Source: Nitrosospira sp. Nl5
GTDB lineage: Bacteria; Pseudomonadota; Gammaproteobacteria; Burkholderiales; Nitrosomonadaceae
Length of the DNA: 64,000 nt
Reading direction: 5' to 3'
Assembly: GCF_900102495.1 (NCBI RefSeq)
Contig: NZ_FMVQ01000012.1
Span: 1-64,000, forward strand
Part shown: in pieces, positions 17,975 through 27,800 of the stretch
Position numbering within the stretch: the first letter of the stretch is position 1
How the letters are laid out: every line of letters begins with the position of its first letter
Made by a program: the position numbers and the translations under genes
The notes under the pieces: model-generated
What the model was told of the DNA's origin: nothing
Databases searched by the model: none
What the model saw: the letters and a program-made list of their open reading frames with translations, nothing else

Positions 17975-19363
17975 TCATCTCCCGCCCTTGCCTAGCACAA
18001 CGACTTCGACAGTATCGATCAGGATAATGACGTCAAGGAACAAACTGTGGTTCTTCACATAGTACAAATCATATTGAAGCTTTTCGATGGCATCCTCCAG
18101 CGAGGCGCCATAGCCGTAACGAACTTGCGCCCATCCGGTTATTCCCGGCTTGATGCTGTGCCTCACGTTATAATAAGGAACCTCCATGCAAAGCTGGTTG
18201 ACAAAATAGGGCCTTTCCGGACGGGGACCGACAAAACTCATTTCTCCATTCAGGACATTGAATATTTGAGGAAGCTCGTCAATTCTCAACTTCCGGATAA
18301 TCCTGCCTACGCGGGTTGTCCGAGGATCGTCCGCCGCCGCCCACGTGGGCTTTCCGCCTATCTCGGCATCACTTCTCATACTGCGGAACTTTAGGACCGT
18401 AAAAGTTTTTCCTCCTTTTCCTACTCTTTCCTGCTTATAAAAAATTGGGGCGCCGTCCTCGATAAGAATACAGAGCGCCGTTATAAGCATGACGGGGAAC
18501 GTAGCAACCAGAAGAATTCCGCTCGCGGCCAGGTCAAAAACTCGCTTGATGCTCGATCGGAGAAGACTTTGATCGAAACCTCCGCCAAAAACCAACCAGC
18601 TGGGATAAAGGGAGTTCACCCTGATCTGGCCTCGTTCACGCTCGAAAAATGCTGCCGAATCGGTCACTTTTATCCCGTTCAGCTTGCATTCCAGCAAATC
18701 CTGAATGGGAAAACAACCGCCCCGTCGTTCCTGGATTGCGATAATGATTTCTCCCGCGCCATACCGGTTAACCAGCGACATTAGAGATTCCACCTTTGGC
18801 AGGACGGCTGAAGATGGGACATGAAGTTCCTCATCCGGCAATGGGACGAAACCGATGATCTTGAATCCTCCATGGCGAGGCGCGTTTTTTGCCTGATCAA
18901 TGAATTCCTTTGCCTTGCCCCCTATCCCTAGAACGATGGCCTGGGACTCCAGAATTCCCAGGCTGGACCAGTTAAGAAAAGCTGCTCGTGTCAGAAGGAT
19001 CCCCAGCAGAGCGAAAAGCATCGCTAGCCCTAAGATGCCCCGACCCGAATACAGATCAGGCAGGACATAAAAAATCAGTGTCATGATTCCGAATCCGAGC
19101 ATCATGGAGGGCATCAGACGGTATAAGGTATCTTTAATATCCGGCCGGGATTCCAGCTGATACATTCCCATCGCCGCCATGCTCAGGACCATGACAAAAG
19201 TGAAGGTGGCGGCGACCGGGAACAAAGACGGGAGAGAGAAAGGAAGCGGCTCGGCAAAACGAAGACCCACTCCAAGATAAAACACGACCATCAACACAAA
19301 TACTTCCACGCCAATAAGCAAGAGCTTGGTTCTGGAAATGTAATGATTAGAAATACGAAGCAA
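17975..19363 (-). CDS. epsB: EpsB-type sugar transferase, PEP-CTERM/XrtA system (TIGR03013 type)
   Basis: Inner-membrane polyprenyl-phosphate sugar transferase that starts assembly of an exopolysaccharide repeat. The 462-residue protein has about four N-terminal membrane helices (residues 10-120), a central nucleotide-binding-like region with AIVLGIGGKAKEFI, and a C-terminal bacterial sugar transferase domain from about 265 (KRVFDLAASG, YKQERVGKGG, VLKFRSMRSDAE, SFVGPRPERP). It is the first gene of the colinear XrtA block, with 930 bp of non-coding DNA upstream, so its promoter probably drives the block. Gene symbol use varies between genomes. Confidence 0.9.
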   Translation of the reverse strand: MLRISNHYISRTKLLLIGVEVFVLMVVFYLGVGLRFAEPLPFSLPSLFPVAATFTFVMVLSMAAMGMYQLESRPDIKDTLYRLMPSMMLGFGIMTLIFYVLPDLYSGRGILGLAMLFALLGILLTRAAFLNWSSLGILESQAIVLGIGGKAKEFIDQAKNAPRHGGFKIIGFVPLPDEELHVPSSAVLPKVESLMSLVNRYGAGEIIIAIQERRGGCFPIQDLLECKLNGIKVTDSAAFFERERGQIRVNSLYPSWLVFGGGFDQSLLRSSIKRVFDLAASGILLVATFPVMLITALCILIEDGAPIFYKQERVGKGGKTFTVLKFRSMRSDAEIGGKPTWAAADDPRTTRVGRIIRKLRIDELPQIFNVLNGEMSFVGPRPERPYFVNQLCMEVPYYNVRHSIKPGITGWAQVRYGYGASLEDAIEKLQYDLYYVKNHSLFLDVIILIDTVEVVVLGKGGR

Positions 19364-20293
19364 TTTTGGTCCCTCAAAGTGCCTCTAAGCGATACGACTT
19401 CGCCGCCTGTTCTTCTTGTTGCCGAGCCCCAAATCAAACGTCCGCCGCCCGACCTGTGAATATCGGCGCATGCATAAGGTCTTTCTTGATAATGCCCACT
19501 GCCCTCGATTCAGAAATCTATGCATCCTGCTAATATGGCCGATGCATTGATGAATTCTCAAAAAGAATAATTGAAGGCACACTATGGGTTATACAATCTG
19601 AGCGCTTTTGTCCCTTGATGGGGATGATTTAACCGCGGTAAACGTAGCTGACGGGCCCACGGGTTAAGCTATACAGCGATACAGCGCTCTCAAATGTTAC
19701 GCCGGTATCAGTTACAGCGTGCGGAACTTTGATTTCCTGATAAAGTCGCTTGTATAAAAAAGCATATAGACCGACCCTTCTAATAAGTAGGCATTTTTGC
19801 GTTAAGCGTTATATTCGCATCATATCAATTTCGCCAGCAAGAACAATTGGACCTTGGTACGCTAATCCAGCGGTCGGGAATAAGGAATTTGTTCCTCGTT
19901 TCCCAAGCGCTTGGCTCGTAAGATCACTAAGAAAGCGATCACAGCTTCCGTACTGTATAGAAAGCAAAAGCAAAATAGAAAGGAGAAGTTTACGACAAAG
20001 GCAGGGCGGGCTGTTGTGCAAAGTGAACTGCCTCAACCACTACGGGTTATCAGAGTCGGGTTACGGCCAAATAAAGTCGGGTCCAGCGCAGAGCGGGGAC
20101 GTCTGGTACACGCTATAGCAAATCTGGCCTGGAATCTAAATTGCTGCTTCAAGCCGTAGAATATTTTCGATTATGGGGCCTTGCCGATCGCTGCCATCTT
20201 CTAGATTGAGACATTGCGGACGAATTGCAACTGCAGGACAGCAGACAAAAATCTCTCAGGTACTCGAGATAGCCAGAAAGGCAAAAACGGAAA
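19364..20293. other. 930-bp non-coding region upstream of the exopolysaccharide operon
   Basis: I see no convincing gene. Short frames exist on both strands (for example 19750-20118 plus and 19809-20036 minus), but they have no family features and overlap one another. The DNA is AT-richer than its surroundings and includes a tandem ATACAGCG ATACAGCG at 19671-19686. It is a likely regulatory region for epsB, but I found no clear sigma-54 -24/-12 element with the right spacing. Confidence 0.5.
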
Positions 20294-20959
20294 TTAGTGC
20301 TCTATTCTTGTCGAGTTGGGAGGGCTCACGGAGCCTTTCACGATTAATGCCAGTTTGAGCCGGTCAGCAACATCCAGCTTGCGAAAAACCTCGGTCAGAT
20401 GCGCTTTTACTGTGCGCTCGGTAATATCCAGCCGTCGCGCGATTTGCTTGTTGCTTTCACCGTTTCCAACAAGGGTCGCAATTTCATATTCGCGCCGGGT
20501 AAGATTTGCAAGCAACTCGCTAACCACTTGCTTGATTTTATTCTTTTCCTGCGTAATCATAACCAGTTCGTTCAGCAAGTGCCAGCTAAGCGCTCGTCGA
20601 ATCCACAATTCACCCTGCTGAACAGCCTCGACCACATTCTTGATCTGCTCGGGTTCGATATCGCCTCTGCAACACCCTCTCACACCCGTCCTGAACAATC
20701 CCCATTCGATTTCGTCAGAAATGGCGCGGCTCAAAACAATGACTTTGGTTTCGGGGTTCAATTTCATCAGGCCCGAGATTCCGTTCGGCCCATCCAGCTT
20801 CGGCAAATCGTGATCAAGCAGGAGAATACTTGGTTTTATCCGTACCAATTCACCTCTGACCGAGTCCAAGTTGGTTGAGCAAAAAATAGGAGCAAGACCG
20901 CGCACCCCCTGCTCCCAGCGGAATAGATCATCCTGAGACGAACTCGCTAGCAAGATCAA
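20294..20959 (-). CDS. NarL/LuxR-type response regulator with atypical receiver
   Basis: DNA-binding regulator of 221 residues. Residues 1-120 are receiver-like and residues 150-210 are a LuxR-type helix-turn-helix (LTRREYEIATLVGNGESNKQ followed by the recognition helix). The putative phospho-acceptor is in LLLDHDLP, but the N-terminal acid pair is replaced by serines (LLASSSQDD) and the conserved lysine by arginine (GCCRGD). Phosphorylation control is therefore uncertain. It lies 27 bp downstream of a second receiver-like gene, and both precede the exopolysaccharide operon on the same strand. The targets are unknown. Confidence 0.85.
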   Translation of the reverse strand: MILLASSSQDDLFRWEQGVRGLAPIFCSTNLDSVRGELVRIKPSILLLDHDLPKLDGPNGISGLMKLNPETKVIVLSRAISDEIEWGLFRTGVRGCCRGDIEPEQIKNVVEAVQQGELWIRRALSWHLLNELVMITQEKNKIKQVVSELLANLTRREYEIATLVGNGESNKQIARRLDITERTVKAHLTEVFRKLDVADRLKLALIVKGSVSPPNSTRIEH

Positions 20960-20986
20960 GAATGTCTCCTGTCAATATTCATGGCA

Positions 20987-21481
20987 TTAATGCAATACCT
21001 TATCCATAATTTTAGCCAACATTCTGCGTGTCACCCAGACCTCGCCCCGATCAACCATATGCGCGGCCTTCGAAAAATAAAACGGATCCGATTCATGGCT
21101 CAGGCAGCCACGTGCGCCGTTAGCCAATGCCTCGATTATCCGGTCGTCCCCGGCAGATTTATCGGTTAGCAAAACCACCAACGTCTCGGGGCATTCACAG
21201 CGTAAAGCTTCCAGCAACGCGAAATCCTCGTCTGCAGACTGGTCCAGATTGACAAAAAGTATACGGGGGTTGAGGCGGGCGACACGGGCGATCATGTCTT
21301 CAATTGCTGTCATGTTCGTACGAGATTTATGTCGGCGGTCGACGGATGCGTCGCTTCCGTTTGACATAACGTTTGTCAGCACTTTGATGCCTTCCCCACT
21401 CCGCAAAGATTGCTCCAGTTTTGTGCGCCTCCCCGGATCCGCATCGGCTATTGCTACGGTAACCGTTTGCATAGTTTTCAT
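20987..21481 (-). CDS. stand-alone pseudo-receiver protein
   Basis: A 164-residue receiver-like protein with no output domain. The fold marks are VTVAIADAD (beta 1), ILFVNLDQ (beta 3), LVVLLTDKS (beta 4) and GARGCLSHESD (beta 5). The usual phospho-acceptor aspartate is replaced by asparagine (VNLD) and the beta-5 lysine by histidine. There is an insert of about 25 residues after beta 2. It ends where a LuxR-type DNA-binding domain would start in its relatives, so it may be a truncated NarL-type regulator kept as a protein-protein partner. The adjoining full-length regulator is a plausible partner. Confidence 0.72.
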   Translation of the reverse strand: MKTMQTVTVAIADADPGRRTKLEQSLRSGEGIKVLTNVMSNGSDASVDRRHKSRTNMTAIEDMIARVARLNPRILFVNLDQSADEDFALLEALRCECPETLVVLLTDKSAGDDRIIEALANGARGCLSHESDPFYFSKAAHMVDRGEVWVTRRMLAKIMDKVLH

Positions 21482-21657
21482 CCCAACGTCCCTATTTGGC
21501 TATGAAGGCAATCAAGCCCGCTTCGTTACAATGCCGTTATGCCAGTTAACTTCCAGCTATTCCACACCCGGACTATAAAAAATTATCCAGGTCTTCAAAG
21601 TTTTCGACGATGATTCCCAGTTCGGGATGAAATACGCGAGTCGACGCCATATCCTGA

Positions 21658-22497
21658 TTAATTCATGAAGGAGTTATTCAAACCAGGCGACTTCTCATCA
21701 TTTTTAATTATTTTGCGCCGCAGCAGTTCACGGATGTAGTTACCGGGAATGGCATAGGTGATGCCGCTTGGATTGCTGAGCGCCGCTTCCTTCTTACCTT
21801 TCACAAACACCATATTGACAACACCATATACGAGCCCGGTTTCGGGATCATAGAGAGGGCTTCCGCTGCTGCCAGGATACGCGGTACCGTCGAGCTGAAA
21901 TACAGCATACGCGGACTTCTGCAGTTGGCCGATCACTTTTGCATTAAGTTGCCTTGAATTGCGCGCGGGCATTACGATCGGTGTAATCGCGGAAACCATG
22001 GCCCGATGCGTGACTGGATAAAATCCCAAAATCATGCCGATTGGGAATCCTGTAAAAATCAGGGTCTGTCCTTCCCGAACCTTGCCTGCATCCCCAATCT
22101 CCATGGCAGGTAAAGCCATCCCACTGATTTTAAGGAGGGCCAGATCATGCTCCTTGTCGATAGCGACGATCGTTGCAGATCTGAGCTCCGGCTCTTTACC
22201 CTTGCCGGTAATGACGGTGTAAGATTCTTTGTTGGTAATGTCCAGCATCTCGGGAACGACATGTGCGCTGGTGATTACGTGAAGGCCGTCATCCAGCACA
22301 AAACCGGTGCCGAGAATATTAACGGGCGGCGATCGTGTCCTTTGAACTGTTCCCACCCCAACAATCGACGGCTTGATCTGTTCGATAGTTTTGACGAGTT
22401 CGCTGCTCCACACCGGGGAAACAAGCATTAGCCCTAACACGGGAAGACCTTTGACACAGCCGGGGAAGAGGGTCCGGAAGATACGCCGGGCACTCAT
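21658..22497 (-). CDS. secreted trypsin-like serine protease
   Basis: S1-type serine protease of 279 residues with an N-terminal signal sequence ending near WSSEL. The triad can be read: His in ITSAHVV, Asp in EHDLALL and Ser in YPGSSGSPLY. There is no PDZ domain, unlike DegP/DegQ, so it is a short single-domain periplasmic or exported protease. It is probably a housekeeping or stress protease; the substrate is unknown. It follows a DUF2024 gene on the same strand after 72 bp. Confidence 0.82.
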   Translation of the reverse strand: MSARRIFRTLFPGCVKGLPVLGLMLVSPVWSSELVKTIEQIKPSIVGVGTVQRTRSPPVNILGTGFVLDDGLHVITSAHVVPEMLDITNKESYTVITGKGKEPELRSATIVAIDKEHDLALLKISGMALPAMEIGDAGKVREGQTLIFTGFPIGMILGFYPVTHRAMVSAITPIVMPARNSRQLNAKVIGQLQKSAYAVFQLDGTAYPGSSGSPLYDPETGLVYGVVNMVFVKGKKEAALSNPSGITYAIPGNYIRELLRRKIIKNDEKSPGLNNSFMN

Positions 22498-22569
22498 GAT
22501 ACTTTGAAGCTCATTTCCTCTTCCAGCACAATTTTCCCTGGTTCTACTTTCTTGAATGCCGGACCAACA

Positions 22570-22827
22570 TTACCTGCAGCCTTCCATCTTGTAGATAAAA
22601 TATCCGTCCTTGTTAATTGCGTCGGCAACATTTGCGGGAGCGCTTTGGCTGTGGCAGAAACTACATTCCTTGCTCGTCACCGCCGCGTCGCCTTCACCGA
22701 TTGAAGTCAACCACTGTTTCGCATATTCGATCGCTTTCTTATCGTCTTTTGTCGGCATAAATACATCAAAATGCATCGTGTGGCCGTCTTTCGCTTTGAC
22801 ATAAGTGTCATATACGTGAATTTCCAT
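22570..22827 (-). CDS. DUF2024 family protein
   Basis: Small cytoplasmic protein of 85 residues. The start MEIHVYDTYVKAKDG and the cysteine-histidine motif ECSFCHSQ are typical of DUF2024 proteins, whose function is not known. Two cysteines and a histidine could bind a metal. The length matches the family. It is followed on the same strand by the protease gene. Confidence 0.8.
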   Translation of the reverse strand: MEIHVYDTYVKAKDGHTMHFDVFMPTKDDKKAIEYAKQWLTSIGEGDAAVTSKECSFCHSQSAPANVADAINKDGYFIYKMEGCR

Positions 22828-23140
22828 AACTGCTCCTCTTGATGGTTACGGGATAGCGTGAATTAAAGCAGCTCGCAATAATTGAACAATTTCAACGTAT
22901 AGACTATCACGGCGGCGAAAAAAGTGGAATGCGAACGCATCCAGTCGGAACGGACCCTTGGAAACGTTGCCGGTCCGCCGGGGGACGAGCCAGAATTGAA
23001 GCTGTTCGAACCGTTGGAATCATACAATCAAATTCACTATGTTTGTCATAAAACGGTGACAAAACTGCAATAAAAACGACATTTCTTTGCCCTATTCTCG
23101 CATTAGTTTTTTGATAAACAGCCGAGAAGAGAGCGAATTA
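22828..23140. other. divergent promoter region of the DUF2024 and porin genes
   Basis: 313 bp between divergently transcribed genes. No gene is visible. The right part contains the Pho-box-like site at 23043-23061, about 80 bp before the porin start. Confidence 0.6.
23043..23061 (+). promoter_or_regulatory. candidate Pho box upstream of the porin gene
   Basis: TTGTCAT, then AAAA, then CGGTGACA. The E. coli consensus is two CTGTCAT-like repeats 11 bp apart with an AT-rich spacer. The first half differs at one base and the second at two or three, and the spacer is all A. It lies 79 bp upstream of the start of an OprP/OprO-type porin, a family induced by phosphate starvation. PhoB binding is inferred. 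Confidence 0.6.
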
Positions 23141-24814
23141 ATGAAATTATCCAAAATCACATTAGCCATTACTGCCGTTCTGGGCGCAGGCGTACCAGCC
23201 GGAGCCTTTGCAATTGATCTTTATGTCGATACGAAAACCGAACAGATTTATGCAAAACCCGGACCTGGACGGGTGCACATGGGTTCTTTCACAAAAGAAG
23301 AAACCGCAAAGAAAGAGAAAGCAGCGAGCAAGACGGCGGATGTGCCGGCAGACAAAACGGATGTGACGGAATCCATCCCAATCCGTAGAGATCGAGCGGC
23401 GGAGATAAGAGAGAAGATGGCAGGCGCACGTCTTGTCAGCGATGTCGCATCTCTCAACGAACGGGTCAAGGAAGCGGAGAAAGTTCACATCGGCTTTCAT
23501 GATGGAGCTCCACATTTTTCAACCAAGGACGGCAATTTTACGTTTGCGGTGAACGGACGCATGCAGGTCGGTTCACAGTACAATTTTATCAACGATGTGT
23601 TACCCCCTACAGGTACTAACCTGCCGAACGAATTGAATAGTGGCGTGACGCTGCGTCGCGCCCGTCTTGGTGTTGAAGGTACTTTTCTCAAGATATGGGA
23701 TTACAAATTCGAGTATGACTTCAGCCGAGGCAACGGTACAGTGGAATCCGGAATAACCGACGCCTTCGTCCGCCTGAATGTCACCAACCCTTTTTCGGTT
23801 AAAGTCGGTTCGTTCAAGGAGCCTTTCAGCTTGGAAGAAGCTGCCAGCAACCGCTTCCTCACATTCATCGAACGTCACATGTCGGTCAATTCATTCGTTG
23901 ACAATCCCAATACCTACAAGACCGGTATAGGCGCCAACTATGCGGTTCCGCGTTTTCAGTTCGGCGTCGCTTTTCAAACTGAACCGGTCGGATCCTGGTC
24001 TTCCGCTTCTACCACGGTGAATACCGCGGGTAACAACAGCCGCAACAATGGGGCCGGAGACACCAGCTGGGAAGGCATCGGCCGCGTCACAGGCAGACCA
24101 TGGATGGTGGATGACACTAAATTCTGGCATGTCGGGATTTCCGCTGGGCATACTGTCGTCAACACCCAATACAATGCCGCCGGCATGATCGGCGGCACCC
24201 CGTCCGCACAGGGCGGCGGTGGCGGCGGAATGGCATTCTTTGCTTTTCCAGGAACGAACGTGGATCGTAGCAACATGTTAAACACCGGCAACTTGAGCAC
24301 CGGGGACAGGGGGGCGCCGGGGTCGCGCCGGATAGACAGCTATGATCGCTATGGTGCGGAGACCTGGCTGGTGCACGGCCCGCTCGCGATTCAAGGGGAG
24401 TATCTGCGAACAAATATAAATGGCCTGGGTTATGACGATGAACACCTGACAGGTTACTATGGTTTCGCGAGTTACTTTTTAACCGGCGAGTCCAAAACGT
24501 ATCATGTCAGGAATGGTGCGGCAAATCGAATAAAACCCAGGCAGAATTTTCAGCTGAACGGGTCAGGCTGGGGAGCGTGGGAAGTCGCCGCCGGATATGA
24601 TTATATCAACTTGAACAGCGGAGTAATCAGGGGAGGAAAAGCGGATATGGTCAGGTTTGGTTTAAACTGGTACCCGTATTCGCATGTCAAAATCCAGAAC
24701 AATATTACTTACGTGCTGGATGTCAATACCGCAGGGTCGACAATTCCTCGTACCGCTGGCTTCAATAATGCCGATTTAGCCTCTTTCCTGACACAAGTTC
24801 AAGTCGATTTTTGA
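23141..24814 (+). CDS. OprO/OprP-type phosphate-selective porin
   Basis: Outer-membrane beta-barrel porin of 557 residues. I start at the ATG at 23141 (MKLSKITLAI), which gives a clean signal peptide ending at AGAFA; an upstream frame to 23087 adds no signal-like sequence. A lysine/glutamate-rich segment (residues 45-120) resembles the coiled-coil N-terminus of such porins. The barrel starts near residue 130, with VNGRMQVGSQYNF and GVTLRRARLGVEGTF, which is typical of the phosphate-selective porin O/P family, and ends with a C-terminal aromatic residue (QVDF). The upstream Pho-box-like site supports phosphate-linked expression. Other oxyanions could also be substrates. Confidence 0.87.
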   Translation: MKLSKITLAITAVLGAGVPAGAFAIDLYVDTKTEQIYAKPGPGRVHMGSFTKEETAKKEKAASKTADVPADKTDVTESIPIRRDRAAEIREKMAGARLVSDVASLNERVKEAEKVHIGFHDGAPHFSTKDGNFTFAVNGRMQVGSQYNFINDVLPPTGTNLPNELNSGVTLRRARLGVEGTFLKIWDYKFEYDFSRGNGTVESGITDAFVRLNVTNPFSVKVGSFKEPFSLEEAASNRFLTFIERHMSVNSFVDNPNTYKTGIGANYAVPRFQFGVAFQTEPVGSWSSASTTVNTAGNNSRNNGAGDTSWEGIGRVTGRPWMVDDTKFWHVGISAGHTVVNTQYNAAGMIGGTPSAQGGGGGGMAFFAFPGTNVDRSNMLNTGNLSTGDRGAPGSRRIDSYDRYGAETWLVHGPLAIQGEYLRTNINGLGYDDEHLTGYYGFASYFLTGESKTYHVRNGAANRIKPRQNFQLNGSGWGAWEVAAGYDYINLNSGVIRGGKADMVRFGLNWYPYSHVKIQNNITYVLDVNTAGSTIPRTAGFNNADLASFLTQVQVDF

Positions 24815-24841
24815 GCATATCGAGGGGATACAGGTCAAGCT

Positions 24842-24881
24842 TTGCCAGGGATTTCCGGATAATTCCGGAAATCCCTGGCAA
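24842..24881. terminator. perfect 18-bp inverted repeat between convergent genes
   Basis: TTGCCAGGGATTTCCGGA (24842-24859), TAAT loop, then its exact complement (24864-24881). It sits between the porin stop (24814) and the DUF748 gene stop (24896), so it can serve both transcripts. There is no long T run on either side, so it may act as a hairpin boundary or a 3'-end stabiliser rather than a classic intrinsic terminator. Confidence 0.75.
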
Positions 24882-24895
24882 GCCAGACAGGTTGT

Positions 24896-27800
24896 TTACC
24901 TGAGCGAAAACTCCGCCCGGCGGGCCGATTTCCCGCTGGCGGCTTCCACTTCGACTCTCGGCTCAAGTACAAACACGCGGTCGCTCGAGATGCCGCCCTG
25001 CTCGACCAGCCAGTCCCGTGCCGCTGTAGCGCGAAGGCCGGCAAGTTGCCGCATTTCGCTGTCGCCGGCATTGATGTTAGCCAGCATCAGCTGCTCCATT
25101 TCCGGCGCTGGCAAGCTTTTCGTAAGACCTACCACGTTTTTTGGCTTCGCAAATTTTTCTTCTTTATAGGCAACAGTCAGATATTTGGGATATTCCTCAG
25201 GCGTCAGTTCGACATCGTCAAGCGAGCTGCCCCCTTCTCCTTTTTTTACGCTTTCCGACAGCTTCTGGGCCTTGATCTTGCGCTCAAGCATCTTGCGTTT
25301 CAGAGCCTCCGGATCATGCGCCTGGTCGGCCCAACCCATAATCTCAAGCTTGAGTGCCGGGCGGTCGGTCAATGCCTTGGATAACGCTTGAAGACGTTTT
25401 TCGGCTTCCGGCGTAATCCGTGCATGGCCGGCTAAAAAGCTTATCTCGGACAACTCTTCGTCGCCAAAGAGCGAGCCTAGCAGCGCGAAAGGCGCGGTCG
25501 CCGCCTTTGTCAGCAGATTAACGATGACTTTGACAATCAGTCCGCCTATGCTGAATTGCGGATCGTTGAGAGAACCGCTGATGGGCAGATGAACATCAAT
25601 TTCACCGTGCCGGTTCTTTAGTAATGCCAAGGCAAGGTTGACTGGGATCGACAATGCGTCCGGGCTTTCAATTTCTTCGCCTAATGTCAATTGGTCAAGG
25701 AAAACGTTATTTTCGGCCGTTAGTTCACCTTTTTCGACGTGGTAATGAACATTGACCGATAACTTGCCCTTCTCGATAGCGTAGCCGACGTATTTGCCAG
25801 AGTATGGGCTGAAGGCCGGCATATCGATGCCCTTCGCCGTCGCCGTGACGTCGAGGTAGAGCTCTCTGCCCAACGTATCGATCTTGCCCGCAATTTTCAA
25901 CGGTGCGGTTTTATCCACCGCCCCGTGAATATCGATTTCTCCTGGCTTTCGCGGGTCCAGGGGCCCTACGCGTCCGGCAAGGCCCGTCAAGTTTGCCCGA
26001 TAATTGGGGGTGATGAATTGGTCGTTGAAATTGATGTTCCCACCCTGCATCACCACCCGACCGATATGAACAGGCAGGGGTTTGCGTGCGGGGGCCGGGG
26101 AAGAACTTGTGCCAATAGCCGCTGGCAAGGTGGGGGAAACGATGGCCTGACTTGTTGCGGGGGATTTAGCCGAAGCTGTTTTTGCGGATGGCTTCCCATT
26201 ATCGTCTTGCCGGACGATGTCCTGAAGGTTGAATCGCCCTTCGGGGGAAATTATTACATAGGCAAAAAAATCAGCAATCGCGACCGAGGCAACATTCGCG
26301 CGCAATGGCTCGCTAACAAAGTCGATGCCGTTAATGTCAAGACTTCGCCAGCGCAGGAGATCCCTCGCATTTACCTTGTCAAGAACATTGAAGTTGGTAA
26401 ATCGGCCCTCACCGTTCAATGCCACTTTCAGTGGCGCTCCATCCGCCTTGACCTTGCCCCGGAAAGAAGCTGCACCACGCGTGAGGAGTGCGTTCAGCCT
26501 GTCACCGGCCCAACCCTGCAGCGAGACAAGATCAATATCCTTGGCATCCACGGCAAGATCAATCGCCAATGGCGCCCACGCAAGGGAGCCATTCGTTTCG
26601 AGACTGCCGCGTTGATTTACGGTGGCCTGTAGCGCCAGCTTGAGCGGAGTAATGCCGCTGAAGTCGATATCATTGACGCTTAAATCGAGTGGTTCGACCA
26701 CCATTGGCGCCACTTTTGTCAGTGTACGGTCTTCAAAGCGCAATGCCGCAGCCACCAGTTTCAAACTGCCAAGCCGAGCGGCCCATGGTTTATCAGTTTC
26801 CCCGTCCGCGGGGCTCGTTGCCGTTACGGGTGCCGCCTTGCCTGGAGACGGAGCAAAAAGCTTAACAAGATCGAGGCTGCCGTCAGTTTCGCGGCGCATC
26901 GACGTCTTGAACCGGTCGAGTGTTACCGCGCCTAGCGTAGCATTCTGCTTCATGGGGTCGATCGCGATTTCATCCACACTTAACTTTTGCAGGCTTAGTG
27001 CCGGTTCCGGCTCGCTCCTGCGCAGCACTGCCGCATCGGTCAGAACCAGTCCCGCATGTGATGACTTCTGACCGTTGAGATTGATTTCAGTCAATATGAC
27101 GTCGAGCCGGTCGAATTTCGCCGTATATGGCGTTTCCACCGCCTCATTCTTGATCTCCAGCTTCCGTAACGTGGCGCGGCCTGTCAGAATCATGCTTGGC
27201 AATTCGCCGGCAACCTGTGTAAACGTCAGCAACAAATCACTATCAAAATATCCCGAGAGCAGGTCAATACCGACCGGAATCGGAGAATACTCGTCGATTC
27301 GTGTCAGATCGACGTCATTGAGCTTGAGCTCAAGCGTTGCCTCGCGGTTACTGGTGAAAGGGCGTAGTTTGCCGTCGAGAGCGAGTGGGGCGCCATTTAC
27401 CCTGGCGCTGAAATGCGGCTCAACCCAAGCCTCCTCAGTGCTTTCAAAGTTGGCAATGAAGGGTACGCCGATGCGGATTTCGGAAATTTCCTGATGGCTG
27501 TTCTTGAGCCGGTCGACAAATTCAAAACGGCCATCTTCAATGATGATGTTACTTACGGAAAATATCGATTTACCGCCCTCGTCCGGACGTTTCATGAAAT
27601 CTTCTATCAAATCCGTGATATTGAAATGTTGCTCGCTTTCACGGACTAGGCGCACCGCCGGTCCGCGCACCGATAACGCACTGATTACCGGTGCCCGCCG
27701 GGCAATGGAGGCGATGCTAAGATTGGTATACAGTTCGTCGACAGAGAGCAACGCTTTGCCGGCTTCAGCACTTGCGGCTTTTTCACCGACGCGAAAACCC

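Noticed and set aside
20010-20035. Possible sigma-54 promoter upstream of the regulators and epsB
   Set aside because: A GGCAGTTCACTTTGC-like sequence on the minus strand has one base too many between the GG and GC elements.
22498-22570. Small frame ending in GNVGPAFKKVEPGKIVLEEE-like sequence before the protease gene
   Set aside because: Its TGA overlaps the protease ATG and the sequence looks protein-like, but it overlaps the DUF2024 end, has only about 45 codons and lacks a ribosome-binding site; chance is more likely.
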